Assembly: GCF_041435215.1 (NCBI RefSeq)
Contig: NZ_CP108394.1
Coordinates: forward strand, 6,200,001 to 6,264,000
Length of the DNA: 64,000 bases
DNA from: Streptomyces sp. NBC_01314
GTDB lineage: Bacteria > Actinomycetota > Actinomycetes > Streptomycetales > Streptomycetaceae
Reading direction: 5' to 3'
In this document: piece by piece, positions 34,013 through 42,023 of the stretch
Layout of the letters: each line of letters starts with the position of its first letter
Position numbering within the stretch: the stretch's first letter is position 1
Position numbers and translations under genes: made by a program
Notes under the pieces: generated by a model
What the model was told of the DNA's origin: nothing
The model's database searches: none
The model's input: the letters and a program-made list of their open reading frames with translations, nothing else

Positions 34013-35131
34013 GGCAGGTCGATCACGTCCGGCGTCTTCCGCACGTCCGGTGTCTTCCGCACGTCCGGTTCCCTCTGCGCGGCCGGTTCCCTCCGCGCGC
34101 CCGGTTCCCTCCGCGCGCCCGGTCCCCTCCGCCTTGAACGTCCGTCGGTACGCCGTCGGAGTCACCCCGAGCACACCCTGCAGATGCTGCCGCATCGACT
34201 GGGCCGTGCCGAAGCCCGCGTCGTGGGCGACCTGGTCGATGGAGAGGGCGGTGGACTCCAGGAGGTGGCGGGCCCGTTCGACGCGCTGCTGGGTGAGCCA
34301 CTGGCCGGGGCTGACGCCGACCTCCTCGCGGAAGCGGCGCGTGAAGGTGCGGACGGACATGGACTCCTGCTCGGCCATGTCGCGGAGCTGGATCGGTTCG
34401 TGGAGGCGCCGCAGGGCCCAGGCGCGGGCGGCGGTCGTGGTCGCGGACTGCGGCGCGGGCAACGGCCGCTGGATGTACTGGGCCTGCCCGCCGTCCCGGT
34501 GCGGCGGTACGACCGTACGCCGGGCCACGTCGTTGGCGACGCCGGTGCCGTGGTCGCGTCGTACGAGATGCAGGCACAGGTCGATGCCGGCCGCGACGCC
34601 CGCCGAGGTGAGGACGTCGCCGTCGTCGACGAAGAGGACGTCCGCGTCTACCCGGATCTTCGGGAAGAGCCGCTGGAAGTGTTCGGCGTGGTACCAGTGC
34701 GTGGTCGCCGGGCGGCCGTCGAGGAAGCCCGCCGCGGCCAGGACGTAGCCGCCGGTGCAGATGGAGACCAGCCGGGTGCCGGGGCGGATGTGGGCGAGGG
34801 CGGCGGCCAGTTCGGGGGTGAGGACGCCGTCCTCGTGGACCGGGCCGAGTTCGTACGAGGCGGGGACGACGACCGTGTCGGCGGTGGCGAGGGTCTCCGG
34901 GCCGTTCGGGACGAGGATCTCGAAGTCGGCGTCCGTCTCCACCGGGCCGGGCGGCCGGATCGAGCAGGTGACGATGTCGTACAGCGCCCGCCCCGCCGCG
35001 TCCCGCGCCATGCCGAAGATGCGCTGCGGGATGCCGAGCTCGAAGGGCAGCAGCCCGTCGAGGGCGAGGACCACGACGCGGTGGCGGACCGGGGGAGGGA
35101 CAGGGGGCCTGGTGGGCGGCTCGGCGGGCAT
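33998..35131 (-). CDS. GlxA-type regulator: DJ-1/PfpI domain plus AraC HTH, repeat-tailed
   Basis: 377 residues. Residues 10-190 form a DJ-1/PfpI amidase-like domain with the elbow Cys (SICTGGYVLAAAG); residues 225-325 are an AraC-type double helix-turn-helix (FTRRFREEVGVSPGQWL; AGFGTAQSMRQHLQ). Regulators of this type sense a metabolite or amino compound. The last ~45 residues are tandem RAEGTG units, six residues each, clearly made by expansion of an 18-bp DNA repeat and not part of the domain. It is divergent from the MFS gene, the usual arrangement for control of a transporter, though no 15-bp operator is in the gap. Confidence 0.88.
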   Translation of the reverse strand: MPAEPPTRPPVPPPVRHRVVVLALDGLLPFELGIPQRIFGMARDAAGRALYDIVTCSIRPPGPVETDADFEILVPNGPETLATADTVVVPASYELGPVHEDGVLTPELAAALAHIRPGTRLVSICTGGYVLAAAGFLDGRPATTHWYHAEHFQRLFPKIRVDADVLFVDDGDVLTSAGVAAGIDLCLHLVRRDHGTGVANDVARRTVVPPHRDGGQAQYIQRPLPAPQSATTTAARAWALRRLHEPIQLRDMAEQESMSVRTFTRRFREEVGVSPGQWLTQQRVERARHLLESTALSIDQVAHDAGFGTAQSMRQHLQGVLGVTPTAYRRTFKAEGTGRAEGTGRAEGTGRAEGTGRAEDTGRAEDAGRDRPARPVV

Positions 35132-35203
35132 GGCCCGATCCTAATGAATGCTGTCCTGCAGGCCACTCGTGCGGCAAGGCCGCAGGTCGGGAAGGTTGAT
35201 GGC

Positions 35204-36622
35204 ATGACCCAGACAGCCGACGACGCTCGTCCCGCCGACGACGACGCCCGCGCCACCGCTGCCGCCGCGGACCTCCGTCCCGCCGACGTCCCTCCCGTCG
35301 CTGACGCTCGTCCCGCTGCCGGCGACCGGGGTCCCGCCGAGGCACGCCCCGCCGAGGCACGCCCCGCCGGGCGGGCCCGGATCCACCGCGCCTGGTTCGT
35401 CGCCGCCGTCACCTTCGTGACGATCATCGGGGCGGCGGCCTTCCGTTCGCTGCCGGGTCTGCTGATCGATCCGCTGCACCAGGAGTTCGACTGGTCGCGC
35501 AGCACGATCGCGTCGGCGGTCTCGATCAACCTGGCGCTGTACGGCCTGACGGCTCCCTTCGCCGCCGCGCTGATGGACCGCTTCGGCATCCGCCGGGTTG
35601 TCGCCGTCGCCCTGACGGTGATCGCGCTCGGGGCCGGTACGACGGTGTGGATGACCTCGGCCTGGCAGCTGATGCTCTGCTGGGGCCTGCTGGTGGGGCT
35701 CGGCTCCGGTTCGATGGCGCTGGCCTTCGCGGCGACCGTCACCGACCGCTGGTTCACCGCACGGCGCGGCCTGGTCTCGGGCATCCTGACCGCCGCCTCG
35801 GCGTCCGGGCAGCTGATCTTCCTCCCCCTGCTGTCGTGGATCGTCTCCGAACGCGGCTGGCGGCCCGCCTCCGTCACCGTCGCCCTCGCCGCGCTGGCCG
35901 TCGTCCCCTTCGTCTGGCTGCTGCTGCGGGATCACCCGGCGGACGTGGGGCTGAAGCCGTACGGGGCGAAGGAGTTCGTGCCGAAACCGGGACCGGTGAC
36001 GGGAGCGGCGCGGCGGGCGGTGAGGGTGCTCTTCTCGGCGATGCGGACCGGGCCGTTCTGGCTGCTCGCCGGCACGTTCGCGATCTGCGGCGCCTCCACC
36101 AACGGCCTCATCCAGACCCACTTCATCCCCGCCGCCCACGACGAGCACATGCCTGTCAGGGCGGCGGCCTCGCTGCTGGCCGTCATCGGGATCTTCGACG
36201 TCCTCGGCACGATCGCCTCGGGCTGGTTCACGGACCGCTTCGACTCGCGCCGGCTGCTGGCGCTGTACTACGCGTTCCGGGGCATCTCGCTCCTCTTCCT
36301 CCCGATCCTGCTGGCCCCCGCCGTCCATCTCCCGATGATCTTCTTCATCGTCTTCTACGGCCTCGACTGGGTCGCCACCGTCCCGCCCACCATGGCCCTG
36401 TGCCGTGAGCACTACGGCGAGGACAGCGCCATCGTCTTCGGCTGGGTCCTCGCCTCCCACCAGATCGGCGCCGCCCTCGTCGCCTTCCTGGGCGGCCTCG
36501 CCCGCGACATCTTCGGTTCGTACGACGTCGTCTGGTACGCCTCGGGCGCGCTGTGCGCGGCGGCGGCCCTGATGGCCCTGGTGATTCGGAGGCGGGGGGC
36601 GGGGAGGGTGGGGGTCGCCTGA
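35204..36622 (+). CDS. MFS transporter (monocarboxylate-type)
   Basis: 472 residues from ATG 35204 (GAAGGTTGATGGC upstream). A disordered Ala/Asp/Pro-rich N-terminus (1-60) precedes 12 transmembrane segments; MDRFGIRRV (loop 2-3) and FTDRFDSRRLL (loop 8-9) are the MFS loop signatures. The layout resembles monocarboxylate/oxalate-type carriers. In the catabolic island it is the likely uptake system for the acid substrate, though no operator is visible directly before it; the divergent GlxA-type regulator is the probable controller. Confidence 0.88.
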   Translation: MTQTADDARPADDDARATAAAADLRPADVPPVADARPAAGDRGPAEARPAEARPAGRARIHRAWFVAAVTFVTIIGAAAFRSLPGLLIDPLHQEFDWSRSTIASAVSINLALYGLTAPFAAALMDRFGIRRVVAVALTVIALGAGTTVWMTSAWQLMLCWGLLVGLGSGSMALAFAATVTDRWFTARRGLVSGILTAASASGQLIFLPLLSWIVSERGWRPASVTVALAALAVVPFVWLLLRDHPADVGLKPYGAKEFVPKPGPVTGAARRAVRVLFSAMRTGPFWLLAGTFAICGASTNGLIQTHFIPAAHDEHMPVRAAASLLAVIGIFDVLGTIASGWFTDRFDSRRLLALYYAFRGISLLFLPILLAPAVHLPMIFFIVFYGLDWVATVPPTMALCREHYGEDSAIVFGWVLASHQIGAALVAFLGGLARDIFGSYDVVWYASGALCAAAALMALVIRRRGAGRVGVA

Positions 36623-36698
36623 GCCGTCCCACAGATGCGACCGGGACCGCGTGCGGAGCAACCGTTTCGGCCGGGGCACACTCCCTGTGAGGGGAGGG

Positions 36699-37244
36699 AT
36701 GGCGGTGATGGACATGGCGACGGCTGGGGTGGCGGCGGAGGGCACGGCCCGGAAGGGGGCCGCGCCGTCGGCGGTGGCGATGGCGGTGCTGGGCGTGGAG
36801 GGCGCGCTGTTGTGTGCGGTGCTGTTCCTGGTGGGACTCGGTGAGTCGCCGGGACTCGGTGGTGGAGAGCCTTTCGTGGCTTTCGCCGTGGCTCCGCTGC
36901 TGCTCCTGCTCGTCCTGTTCGCCGCCACCGTGCTGACCGCGGCCTACGTCCTCCCGGCCCTCCTGCTCGCGCACTGGACCGCACGGCAGCTGACGGGCCG
37001 TATCGCCTGGTGGTGGATCCCGCCCGCCTGCACCCTGTGGGTGCTCCCCGCCCTGGCCGTCCCGTCCTGGCACCTCACCGGCCTCGCGCTCTACGCGGCT
37101 GTCCTGTCGCCGACCCTGGCAGCACACCACACCCTCGCACGCGCCGACGCGGGCCGCCCCGTCCAGCCCTGCGCGGCCATCCTCACGTGGGGCACGCTGG
37201 CCGTGCTGTGTGTGGTGGTCGTGGGCGGGGTGGTGAGGGGGTAG
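36699..37244 (+). CDS. Integral membrane hypothetical protein
   Basis: 181 residues from ATG 36699, eight bases after GAGGGG. Four to five hydrophobic helices (AVAMAVLGVEGALLCAVLFL; LLLLLVLFAATVLTAAYVL; and others), no recognised domain. An in-frame region back to 36651 lacks bias. Role unknown; position after the MFS gene could be coincidental. Ends before a hairpin. Confidence 0.65.
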   Translation: MAVMDMATAGVAAEGTARKGAAPSAVAMAVLGVEGALLCAVLFLVGLGESPGLGGGEPFVAFAVAPLLLLLVLFAATVLTAAYVLPALLLAHWTARQLTGRIAWWWIPPACTLWVLPALAVPSWHLTGLALYAAVLSPTLAAHHTLARADAGRPVQPCAAILTWGTLAVLCVVVVGGVVRG

Positions 37245-37303
37245 CCGGTCGAGGCGTGGGGCAGCAGGGGCCTGTGGGTCGGGGCTCCTTGGCCGTGGGG
37301 ATG

Positions 37304-37346
37304 GCCCCGCCCGCCTCGAACCGCGCCACGGCAGGCAGGGCGGGGC
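37304..37346. terminator. Bidirectional terminator between convergent genes
   Basis: GCCCCGCCC (37304-37312) and GGGCGGGGC (37338-37346), 9-bp stem with 25-base loop, between the membrane gene and the flavin reductase gene. Confidence 0.6.
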
Positions 37347-37395
37347 AGGGCTGCGGCATCCCTGCCCTCTGTGCGAGTTGCGCCCGTCCTGTTGG

Positions 37396-38103
37396 TCAGG
37401 CCCTGAGCTCCCCGAACCGTCCTCTGTGGAACAGCAGCGGTGGCGTGGCTTCGTCGTCCGTGCCCAGCGCCTTCACCCGGCCCACCACGATGAGGTGGTC
37501 GCCGCCGGTGTGCACGGCGTGGATCGCGCAGTCGATCCAGGCGGCGGCGCCGGTGAGGCGGGGGGAGCCCGTGGCGGGGGCCGGGGTGTGGGCGACGTCG
37601 GCGAACTTGTCCGCGCCGCTCACCGCGAAGCGTCGGCACAGGTCGCCCTGATCCGCGCCGAGTACGTTCACGCAGAAGACACCCGCGCGGGCGATCAGGG
37701 GCCAGGTCGTCGACGTACGGCCGACCATGAAGGCGACCAGCGGCGGATCGAGGGAGAGGGACGAGAACGACTGGCAGGCGAAGCCGGCGGGGCGGTCGGC
37801 GGGACAGTCGGCGGGGCGGCCGTCGAGGTGTTCGGTGAGGCGCCCGGTGACGGCGGGGTCGTCGGCCGACGGGGTCGGCGCCGGTGCGGTGATCACCGTG
37901 ACACCCGTCGCGAAGTTGCCCAGTACGCGCCGGAATTCGGCCTGGTCCACCGGAGCGCGCTCATCCTCGCCGACGCAGCGCAGCTCGGGGCGCGGCAGTG
38001 CTTCGACGACAGGTTCCGTGCGCGTCGTCCTACGGCTTCCGTCCGCCGGGTCCGACCTCAGATAGCGGACGGCGGTGGCTGCCATTCCAGCGTGTCCCAT
38101 CAC
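37396..38103 (-). CDS. Flavin reductase-like (HpaC/HsaB-type) FMN-binding protein
   Basis: 235 residues. The flavin reductase fold is clear from residue 50 on: FRRVLGNFATGVTVIT, FACQSFSSLSLDPPLVAF, and GGDHLIVVGRVKAL. Such proteins reduce FMN/FAD with NAD(P)H for a partner two-component monooxygenase. No monooxygenase large subunit is in the window, so the partner is elsewhere, unless the FMO at 42024 uses it. A short insertion (SADDPAVTGRLTEHLDGRPADCPADR) interrupts the usual loop. Start uncertain: GTG 38103, ATG 38100 or ATG 38085. Operator site 5 lies 14 bases before the start. Confidence 0.82.
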   Translation of the reverse strand: MMGHAGMAATAVRYLRSDPADGSRRTTRTEPVVEALPRPELRCVGEDERAPVDQAEFRRVLGNFATGVTVITAPAPTPSADDPAVTGRLTEHLDGRPADCPADRPAGFACQSFSSLSLDPPLVAFMVGRTSTTWPLIARAGVFCVNVLGADQGDLCRRFAVSGADKFADVAHTPAPATGSPRLTGAAAWIDCAIHAVHTGGDHLIVVGRVKALGTDDEATPPLLFHRGRFGELRA

Positions 38104-38116
38104 ATCACCATTGGAG

Positions 38117-38131
38117 CTGACGATCCGTCAG
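38117..38131. promoter_or_regulatory. TetR-type operator, site 5
   Basis: CTGACG-ATC-CGTCAG, a perfect match to the palindrome, just upstream of the flavin reductase gene. Confidence 0.75.
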
Positions 38132-38189
38132 AAGTGAAGGCCGGTCCCGTAACGGTTCTCCCGCACCCGTCAGCGGCCCTCGTAACTCG

Positions 38190-39014
38190 TCAGCGGCCCT
38201 CGTAGTGCGGTGTCCGTCGCTCCACGAAGCTCGCCACGCCCTCCTGGGCGTCCCGCGTCGTCATGTTGATCTCTTGCGCGGCGGCCTCGGCGGCGAAGGC
38301 GGTGGCGCGGTCGGCGTCGAGGGAGGAGTTGACCAGATGTTTGGTCAACGCCAGGGCGCGGGTCGGGCCGGCGGCGAGACGTTCGGCCCACTCGCGGGCC
38401 GTCTTCTCCAGGTCCTGGGCGGCGACGACACGGTTGACGAGGCCGAGGCGCTCCGCGTCGGCGGCGGACAGGGCGTCGCCGAAGAACATCAGCTCCTTCG
38501 CCCGGTGGGGGCCGACGAGGCGGGGGAGGAGATACGCGCCACCCCCGTCGGGGACGAGGCCGCGCCGTACGAACACCTCGATGAAACGGGCCTCCTCGGA
38601 TGCCAGTACGAGGTCGCACGCGAGGGCGAGATGCGCGCCGATGCCCGCCGCCGTGCCGTTCACCGCCGCGATCACCGGCTTCTCGCAGTCGAGCACGGCC
38701 GAGACGAGGCGCTGGGCGCCGAGCCGGATGGTGCGCGCCACGTCACCGGCCACCCGCTCCCCGCCGGTCGCCGCGCCCCGCAGGTCCGCCCCCGCGCAGA
38801 AGCCGCGGCCCGTCGCCGTGATGACGACCGCGCGTACGGCGGGGTCGGCGGAGGCGTCGGTGAGGAGGTGGATGAGGCGTTCCCGCTGGTCAGGGGTGAT
38901 CGCGTTCATCGCCTCGGGGCGGTTGAGGGTGATCCACGAGACGGCGTTGTCAGTGGCGTGCAGTATCAATGAGTCACGGGATTTTTCGGGATGTTCAGAG
39001 GGGGAAGCGGACAT
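38190..39014 (-). CDS. Enoyl-CoA hydratase/isomerase family, PaaG-like isomerase type
   Basis: 274 residues. Crotonase fold with the oxyanion-hole glycines (GFCAGADL; AAVNGTAAGIGAHLALACD). Where hydratases carry the second catalytic Glu the sequence is LVPDGGGAYLLPR, with Asp as in PaaG and other delta3,delta2-isomerases, so a double-bond shift or ring-CoA rearrangement is more likely than simple hydration. It is followed downstream by the flavin reductase gene and preceded by the NDP-forming ligase gene (58-base gap), so these may be one operon from the 41396/41427 operators. ATG 39014 after GGAGCACCC. Confidence 0.88.
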   Translation of the reverse strand: MSASPSEHPEKSRDSLILHATDNAVSWITLNRPEAMNAITPDQRERLIHLLTDASADPAVRAVVITATGRGFCAGADLRGAATGGERVAGDVARTIRLGAQRLVSAVLDCEKPVIAAVNGTAAGIGAHLALACDLVLASEEARFIEVFVRRGLVPDGGGAYLLPRLVGPHRAKELMFFGDALSAADAERLGLVNRVVAAQDLEKTAREWAERLAAGPTRALALTKHLVNSSLDADRATAFAAEAAAQEINMTTRDAQEGVASFVERRTPHYEGR

Positions 39015-39072
39015 GTGGGTGCTCCTGTCGCTACGGGGAGTGATGGCTGTCCTGGGTGTGCTGCGCCGACGC

Positions 39073-41340
39073 TCAGCGGCACACGGCCAGGGCGTCCAAG
39101 GCCACGGCTCCCTGCCCCCTCGGCAGCACCATCAGCGGGTTGATGTCCAACTCCGCGATCTCGTCCCCGAGTTCGAGCGCCATGCGCTGCACGCGGAGCA
39201 CGACCTCCACGAGGGCGTCCACGTCGGCCGGGGGAGCCCCGCGCACCCCGTCCAGCAGGGCCCGCCCGCGCAGTTCGGCGAGCATGGCGTGGGCCTGGTC
39301 CTCGGCGAAGGGGGGCACGCGTACGGCGGAGTCGCGGAGGACCTCCACGAGGACACCGCCGAGGCCGACCGTGACCGTGGGCCCGAAGAGGTCGTCGTGC
39401 GTGACGCCCACGACCATCTCCACACCCCGCTCGACCATCTGGCACACCAGAACCCCGTCGAGGGAGACGTCCTCGTAGCGGGCGATGTCGGTCAGTTCGC
39501 GATAGGCGTCGCGGATCTGGCTCGCGGAGGTCAGGCCGATCTTCACCAGGCCGAGTTCCGTCTTGTGGGCGATGCGGGCACCGGAGGCCTTCATCACCAC
39601 CGGGTAGCCGACGAGGCTCGCCGCGCGTACGGCCGCTGCCGCGCTGGTCACCAACTGCTCGCGCGGCACGCGTATCCCGTACGCGCGCAGCAGCTGCTTG
39701 GCCGCGTGTTCGCTCAGCTGCTGCCCCGGCCGCATCAGCGCCTTCGCCTTGCGGAAGGAGGGGGAGAGGGAGCGCGGTGCCTCGTCGAAGGGGGAGCGGT
39801 AGGCGCTGGTGAAGCGGGTGTGGTCGAGATGGGCGCGGACGGCCGTGATGCAGTTGGCGAAGGTACGGAAGGTCGCCACCCGGGACGAGCCCAGCAGCGT
39901 CTCGCGGTAGGCGGCCTCGGTGCCCACCGGCGACCCCCACACCACGCACACCAGCTTGTCCGTCCGCTCCGCGGCGGCCACCAGGTCCTGGGCGAGCTTG
40001 TCGCTCATCGGCGGGAAGGGGCCCGTGATGGGACAGATCAGCACCCCCACCGCCGGGTCGTCGAGGATCGCGTCGAGGATGCGGGGACCACGCCAGTCGC
40101 CCACGGGGTGGCCGCCGTTGTCCACGGGGTTGGCCACGCTCAGATAGTCCGGGATCCACTGGTGCAGCTCTGCCTGCTTGGTCTCGGAGAGCGTGGGGAG
40201 AGGCAGTCCGGCCTCGGTGGCCAGGTCGGCGAAGTGCGCGCCCGTGCCGCCCGAGATCGAATAGACGACGATGCCCTCGGGCCTCGGGCCTGCTGAGTCC
40301 GGGGTGGCTGAGCCCGGGATGCGTGGCCGGCGTGCCCGTGCCAACAGGGTGGCCGTGTCCTGGAGTTCGTCGAGTCCGTCGACGCGGATCACGCCGTACT
40401 GCCGCATCGCCGCGTCGACCACCGCGTCCGCGCCGGTCAGCTTGCCGGTGTGGGAGGCGGCGGTGCGGGCGCCGGTCTCGGTGCGGCCGACCTTGACGGC
40501 GACGACGGGGACACCGCGCCGGGCGGCCCGGTCGGCGGCGAGGAGGAAGGCGCGACCGTCCTTGAGGCCCTCGACGTAGGCGGCGATGGCGCCGACCTCG
40601 GGGCGTTCGGCGAAGTAGGAGATGAAGTCGGAGGTCTCCAGGTCGGCCTCGTTGCCGGTGGGGGCCCAGTGGGAGAGGCGGATGCCGAGTTCCTGGAGGG
40701 AGAAGACGGGGCGGCCCTGGTGGCCGGACTGGGTGATCAGCGCGATCGCCGGGCCGTCGAGGTCGTCGCGGAAGTGCTCGAAGGCGTTGAGGTTGGTGTT
40801 GGGGCCGAGCAGCCGCAGACCGTCGGCGCGGGCCACGGCGGCGGCCAGCCGTTCCTGCGCGGCGGCGCCCTCCTCGCCGGTCTCGGCGAAGCCGGAGGCG
40901 AAGGCGACGGCGAACTTCACCTTGGCCTCGGCCAGTTCGTTGATGACGGGGAGGGGATCGGAGAGGAGCAGTACGGCGAGGTCGACCTGTTCGGGCAGGT
41001 CGGCGACGGAGGGGACGCAGGGGATACCGAAGACCGATGCACGCGTGGGGTGCACGGGGTGCAGCCGGGCGCCGACCCGTTCGGACCAGGCGAGCAGCTG
41101 CCGGGTGATCCCGGTGTTCGGCCGGCCCTCCGCGTCCGAGGCGCCGACGACGGCCACGGATTCCGGGCGGAAGAAACGGTCCAGATCGGGGACGTCGGCG
41201 TACAGCGGGCGTCCGCTGACGTCGAGGTCGCCGGCCTCGGCGGGCCTGCCGTGTACGACCTGCGCGGGGTGCTCGCCGCACGCGATGGCCCGGGCCCGGC
41301 GGGAGTCGGTGGTGAGGGTGCCGTGGGTTGATCCAAGCAT
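39073..41340 (-). CDS. NDP-forming acyl-CoA synthetase (acetyl-CoA synthetase-like, fused alpha-beta)
   Basis: 755 residues. CoA-binding Rossmann domain (about 50-145, VAVVGASDAEGRPNT), two succinyl-CoA-ligase-type domains with the phospho-His loop ASHTGKL (about 285), and an ATP-grasp domain (about 530-740, GYPVVMKASG; FGPTVTVGLGG). It forms CoA thioesters with ATP or GTP to NDP plus phosphate. A second activation enzyme beside the AMP-forming ligase suggests more than one acid enters the pathway. Two operators lie 56-100 bases upstream. Length and motifs are normal for the fused bacterial form. Confidence 0.9.
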   Translation of the reverse strand: MLGSTHGTLTTDSRRARAIACGEHPAQVVHGRPAEAGDLDVSGRPLYADVPDLDRFFRPESVAVVGASDAEGRPNTGITRQLLAWSERVGARLHPVHPTRASVFGIPCVPSVADLPEQVDLAVLLLSDPLPVINELAEAKVKFAVAFASGFAETGEEGAAAQERLAAAVARADGLRLLGPNTNLNAFEHFRDDLDGPAIALITQSGHQGRPVFSLQELGIRLSHWAPTGNEADLETSDFISYFAERPEVGAIAAYVEGLKDGRAFLLAADRAARRGVPVVAVKVGRTETGARTAASHTGKLTGADAVVDAAMRQYGVIRVDGLDELQDTATLLARARRPRIPGSATPDSAGPRPEGIVVYSISGGTGAHFADLATEAGLPLPTLSETKQAELHQWIPDYLSVANPVDNGGHPVGDWRGPRILDAILDDPAVGVLICPITGPFPPMSDKLAQDLVAAAERTDKLVCVVWGSPVGTEAAYRETLLGSSRVATFRTFANCITAVRAHLDHTRFTSAYRSPFDEAPRSLSPSFRKAKALMRPGQQLSEHAAKQLLRAYGIRVPREQLVTSAAAAVRAASLVGYPVVMKASGARIAHKTELGLVKIGLTSASQIRDAYRELTDIARYEDVSLDGVLVCQMVERGVEMVVGVTHDDLFGPTVTVGLGGVLVEVLRDSAVRVPPFAEDQAHAMLAELRGRALLDGVRGAPPADVDALVEVVLRVQRMALELGDEIAELDINPLMVLPRGQGAVALDALAVCR

Positions 41341-41395
41341 CGGTCCGCCCGCTCCTGTGTGACAGCCAATTCAGTGACGTGACGCACTCACGTTT

Positions 41396-41410
41396 CTGAC
41401 GACACGTCAG
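41396..41410. promoter_or_regulatory. TetR-type operator, site 6
   Basis: CTGACG-ACA-CGTCAG, perfect arms, 56 bases before the NDP-forming ligase start. Confidence 0.75.
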
Positions 41411-41426
41411 ATCTCAGATTACTGAA

Positions 41427-41441
41427 CTGACGCTGTGTCAG
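41427..41441. promoter_or_regulatory. TetR-type operator, site 7
   Basis: CTGACG-CTG-TGTCAG, 16 bases beyond site 6 in the same promoter; centres 31 bp apart, about three helical turns. Confidence 0.7.
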
Positions 41442-41800
41442 GAATGGGTGTGCAAGCAAAGTTACGCGGCAGTAAGGAGGTTGTACCCGTACGGGGTGGC
41501 GATCAGACGTGTACGAGCAGGTCGGTCTGCGGCCGAACGCGGCGCGGGCGTTCGCCTTGTGGGTGAGCGTGGGCGGCATGGTGACGCCCGGGGTGGCGAG
41601 TGGGGTCAGCGAGTGGGGTCAAGTTGCGCCCGTGCGACGGGGGGCGGGGCCGGGGTTGGGTCGAGCCGAGCCGGGGCTTGGGCATGGGCATGGGCCCGCG
41701 CCTGGAGCCAGGTCGCAGGGTGGCAGGCGGCAGGTCCCCAAGTGGTCAGGTGACGGCCGGCTGGTCAGGTGGCCAGGATCGCCCGGTGGCCAGGATCGCC

Positions 41801-41874
41801 CGGTGACCCGGTGACCCGGTGACCCGGTGACCCGGTGACCCGGTGACCCGGTGACCCGGTGACCCGGTGACCCG
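41801..41874. repeat. 8-bp minisatellite
   Basis: About nine uninterrupted copies of CGGTGACC. Two copies of a 19-bp unit (GGTGGCCAGGATCGCCCGG) lie immediately before it. No gene is interrupted. Confidence 0.9.
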
Positions 41875-42023
41875 GGCCGCTCGGTGCCCGGGGTCGCCCG
41901 GTGACCAGTGGCCGGGGGTCGCCCGGTGGTCAGAGCCGCCCGGTGACCGGCGGCCGGGGCCGCTCGGTGCACAGGGCTCCCGCCCCCGCTACTCCGCCAC
42001 CCCTGCCGCCGCCAGGTCGTTCG

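Larger units (their letters stand above)
41341..42023. other. Intergenic region with operators and minisatellites
   Basis: 683 bases between two minus-strand genes. The right part of the ligase promoter has operators 6 and 7; from 41640 the DNA becomes repetitive (G/C-rich near-repeats, then the 8-bp minisatellite 41801-41874). Short frames here encode only repeat peptides and are not considered genes. Confidence 0.6.

Noticed and set aside
34184..35203. N-terminal extension of the MFS gene to 34184
   Set aside because: That part is antisense to the GlxA-type regulator; MFS similarity starts near 35204 with its own ribosome site.
41801..41874. Possible CRISPR or iteron array
   Set aside because: Units are 8 bp and contiguous, with no spacers and no cas or replication gene nearby.
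41619..41972. Minus-strand frame with repeated GHRVTGSP peptides
   Set aside because: Pure translation of the 8-bp minisatellite.
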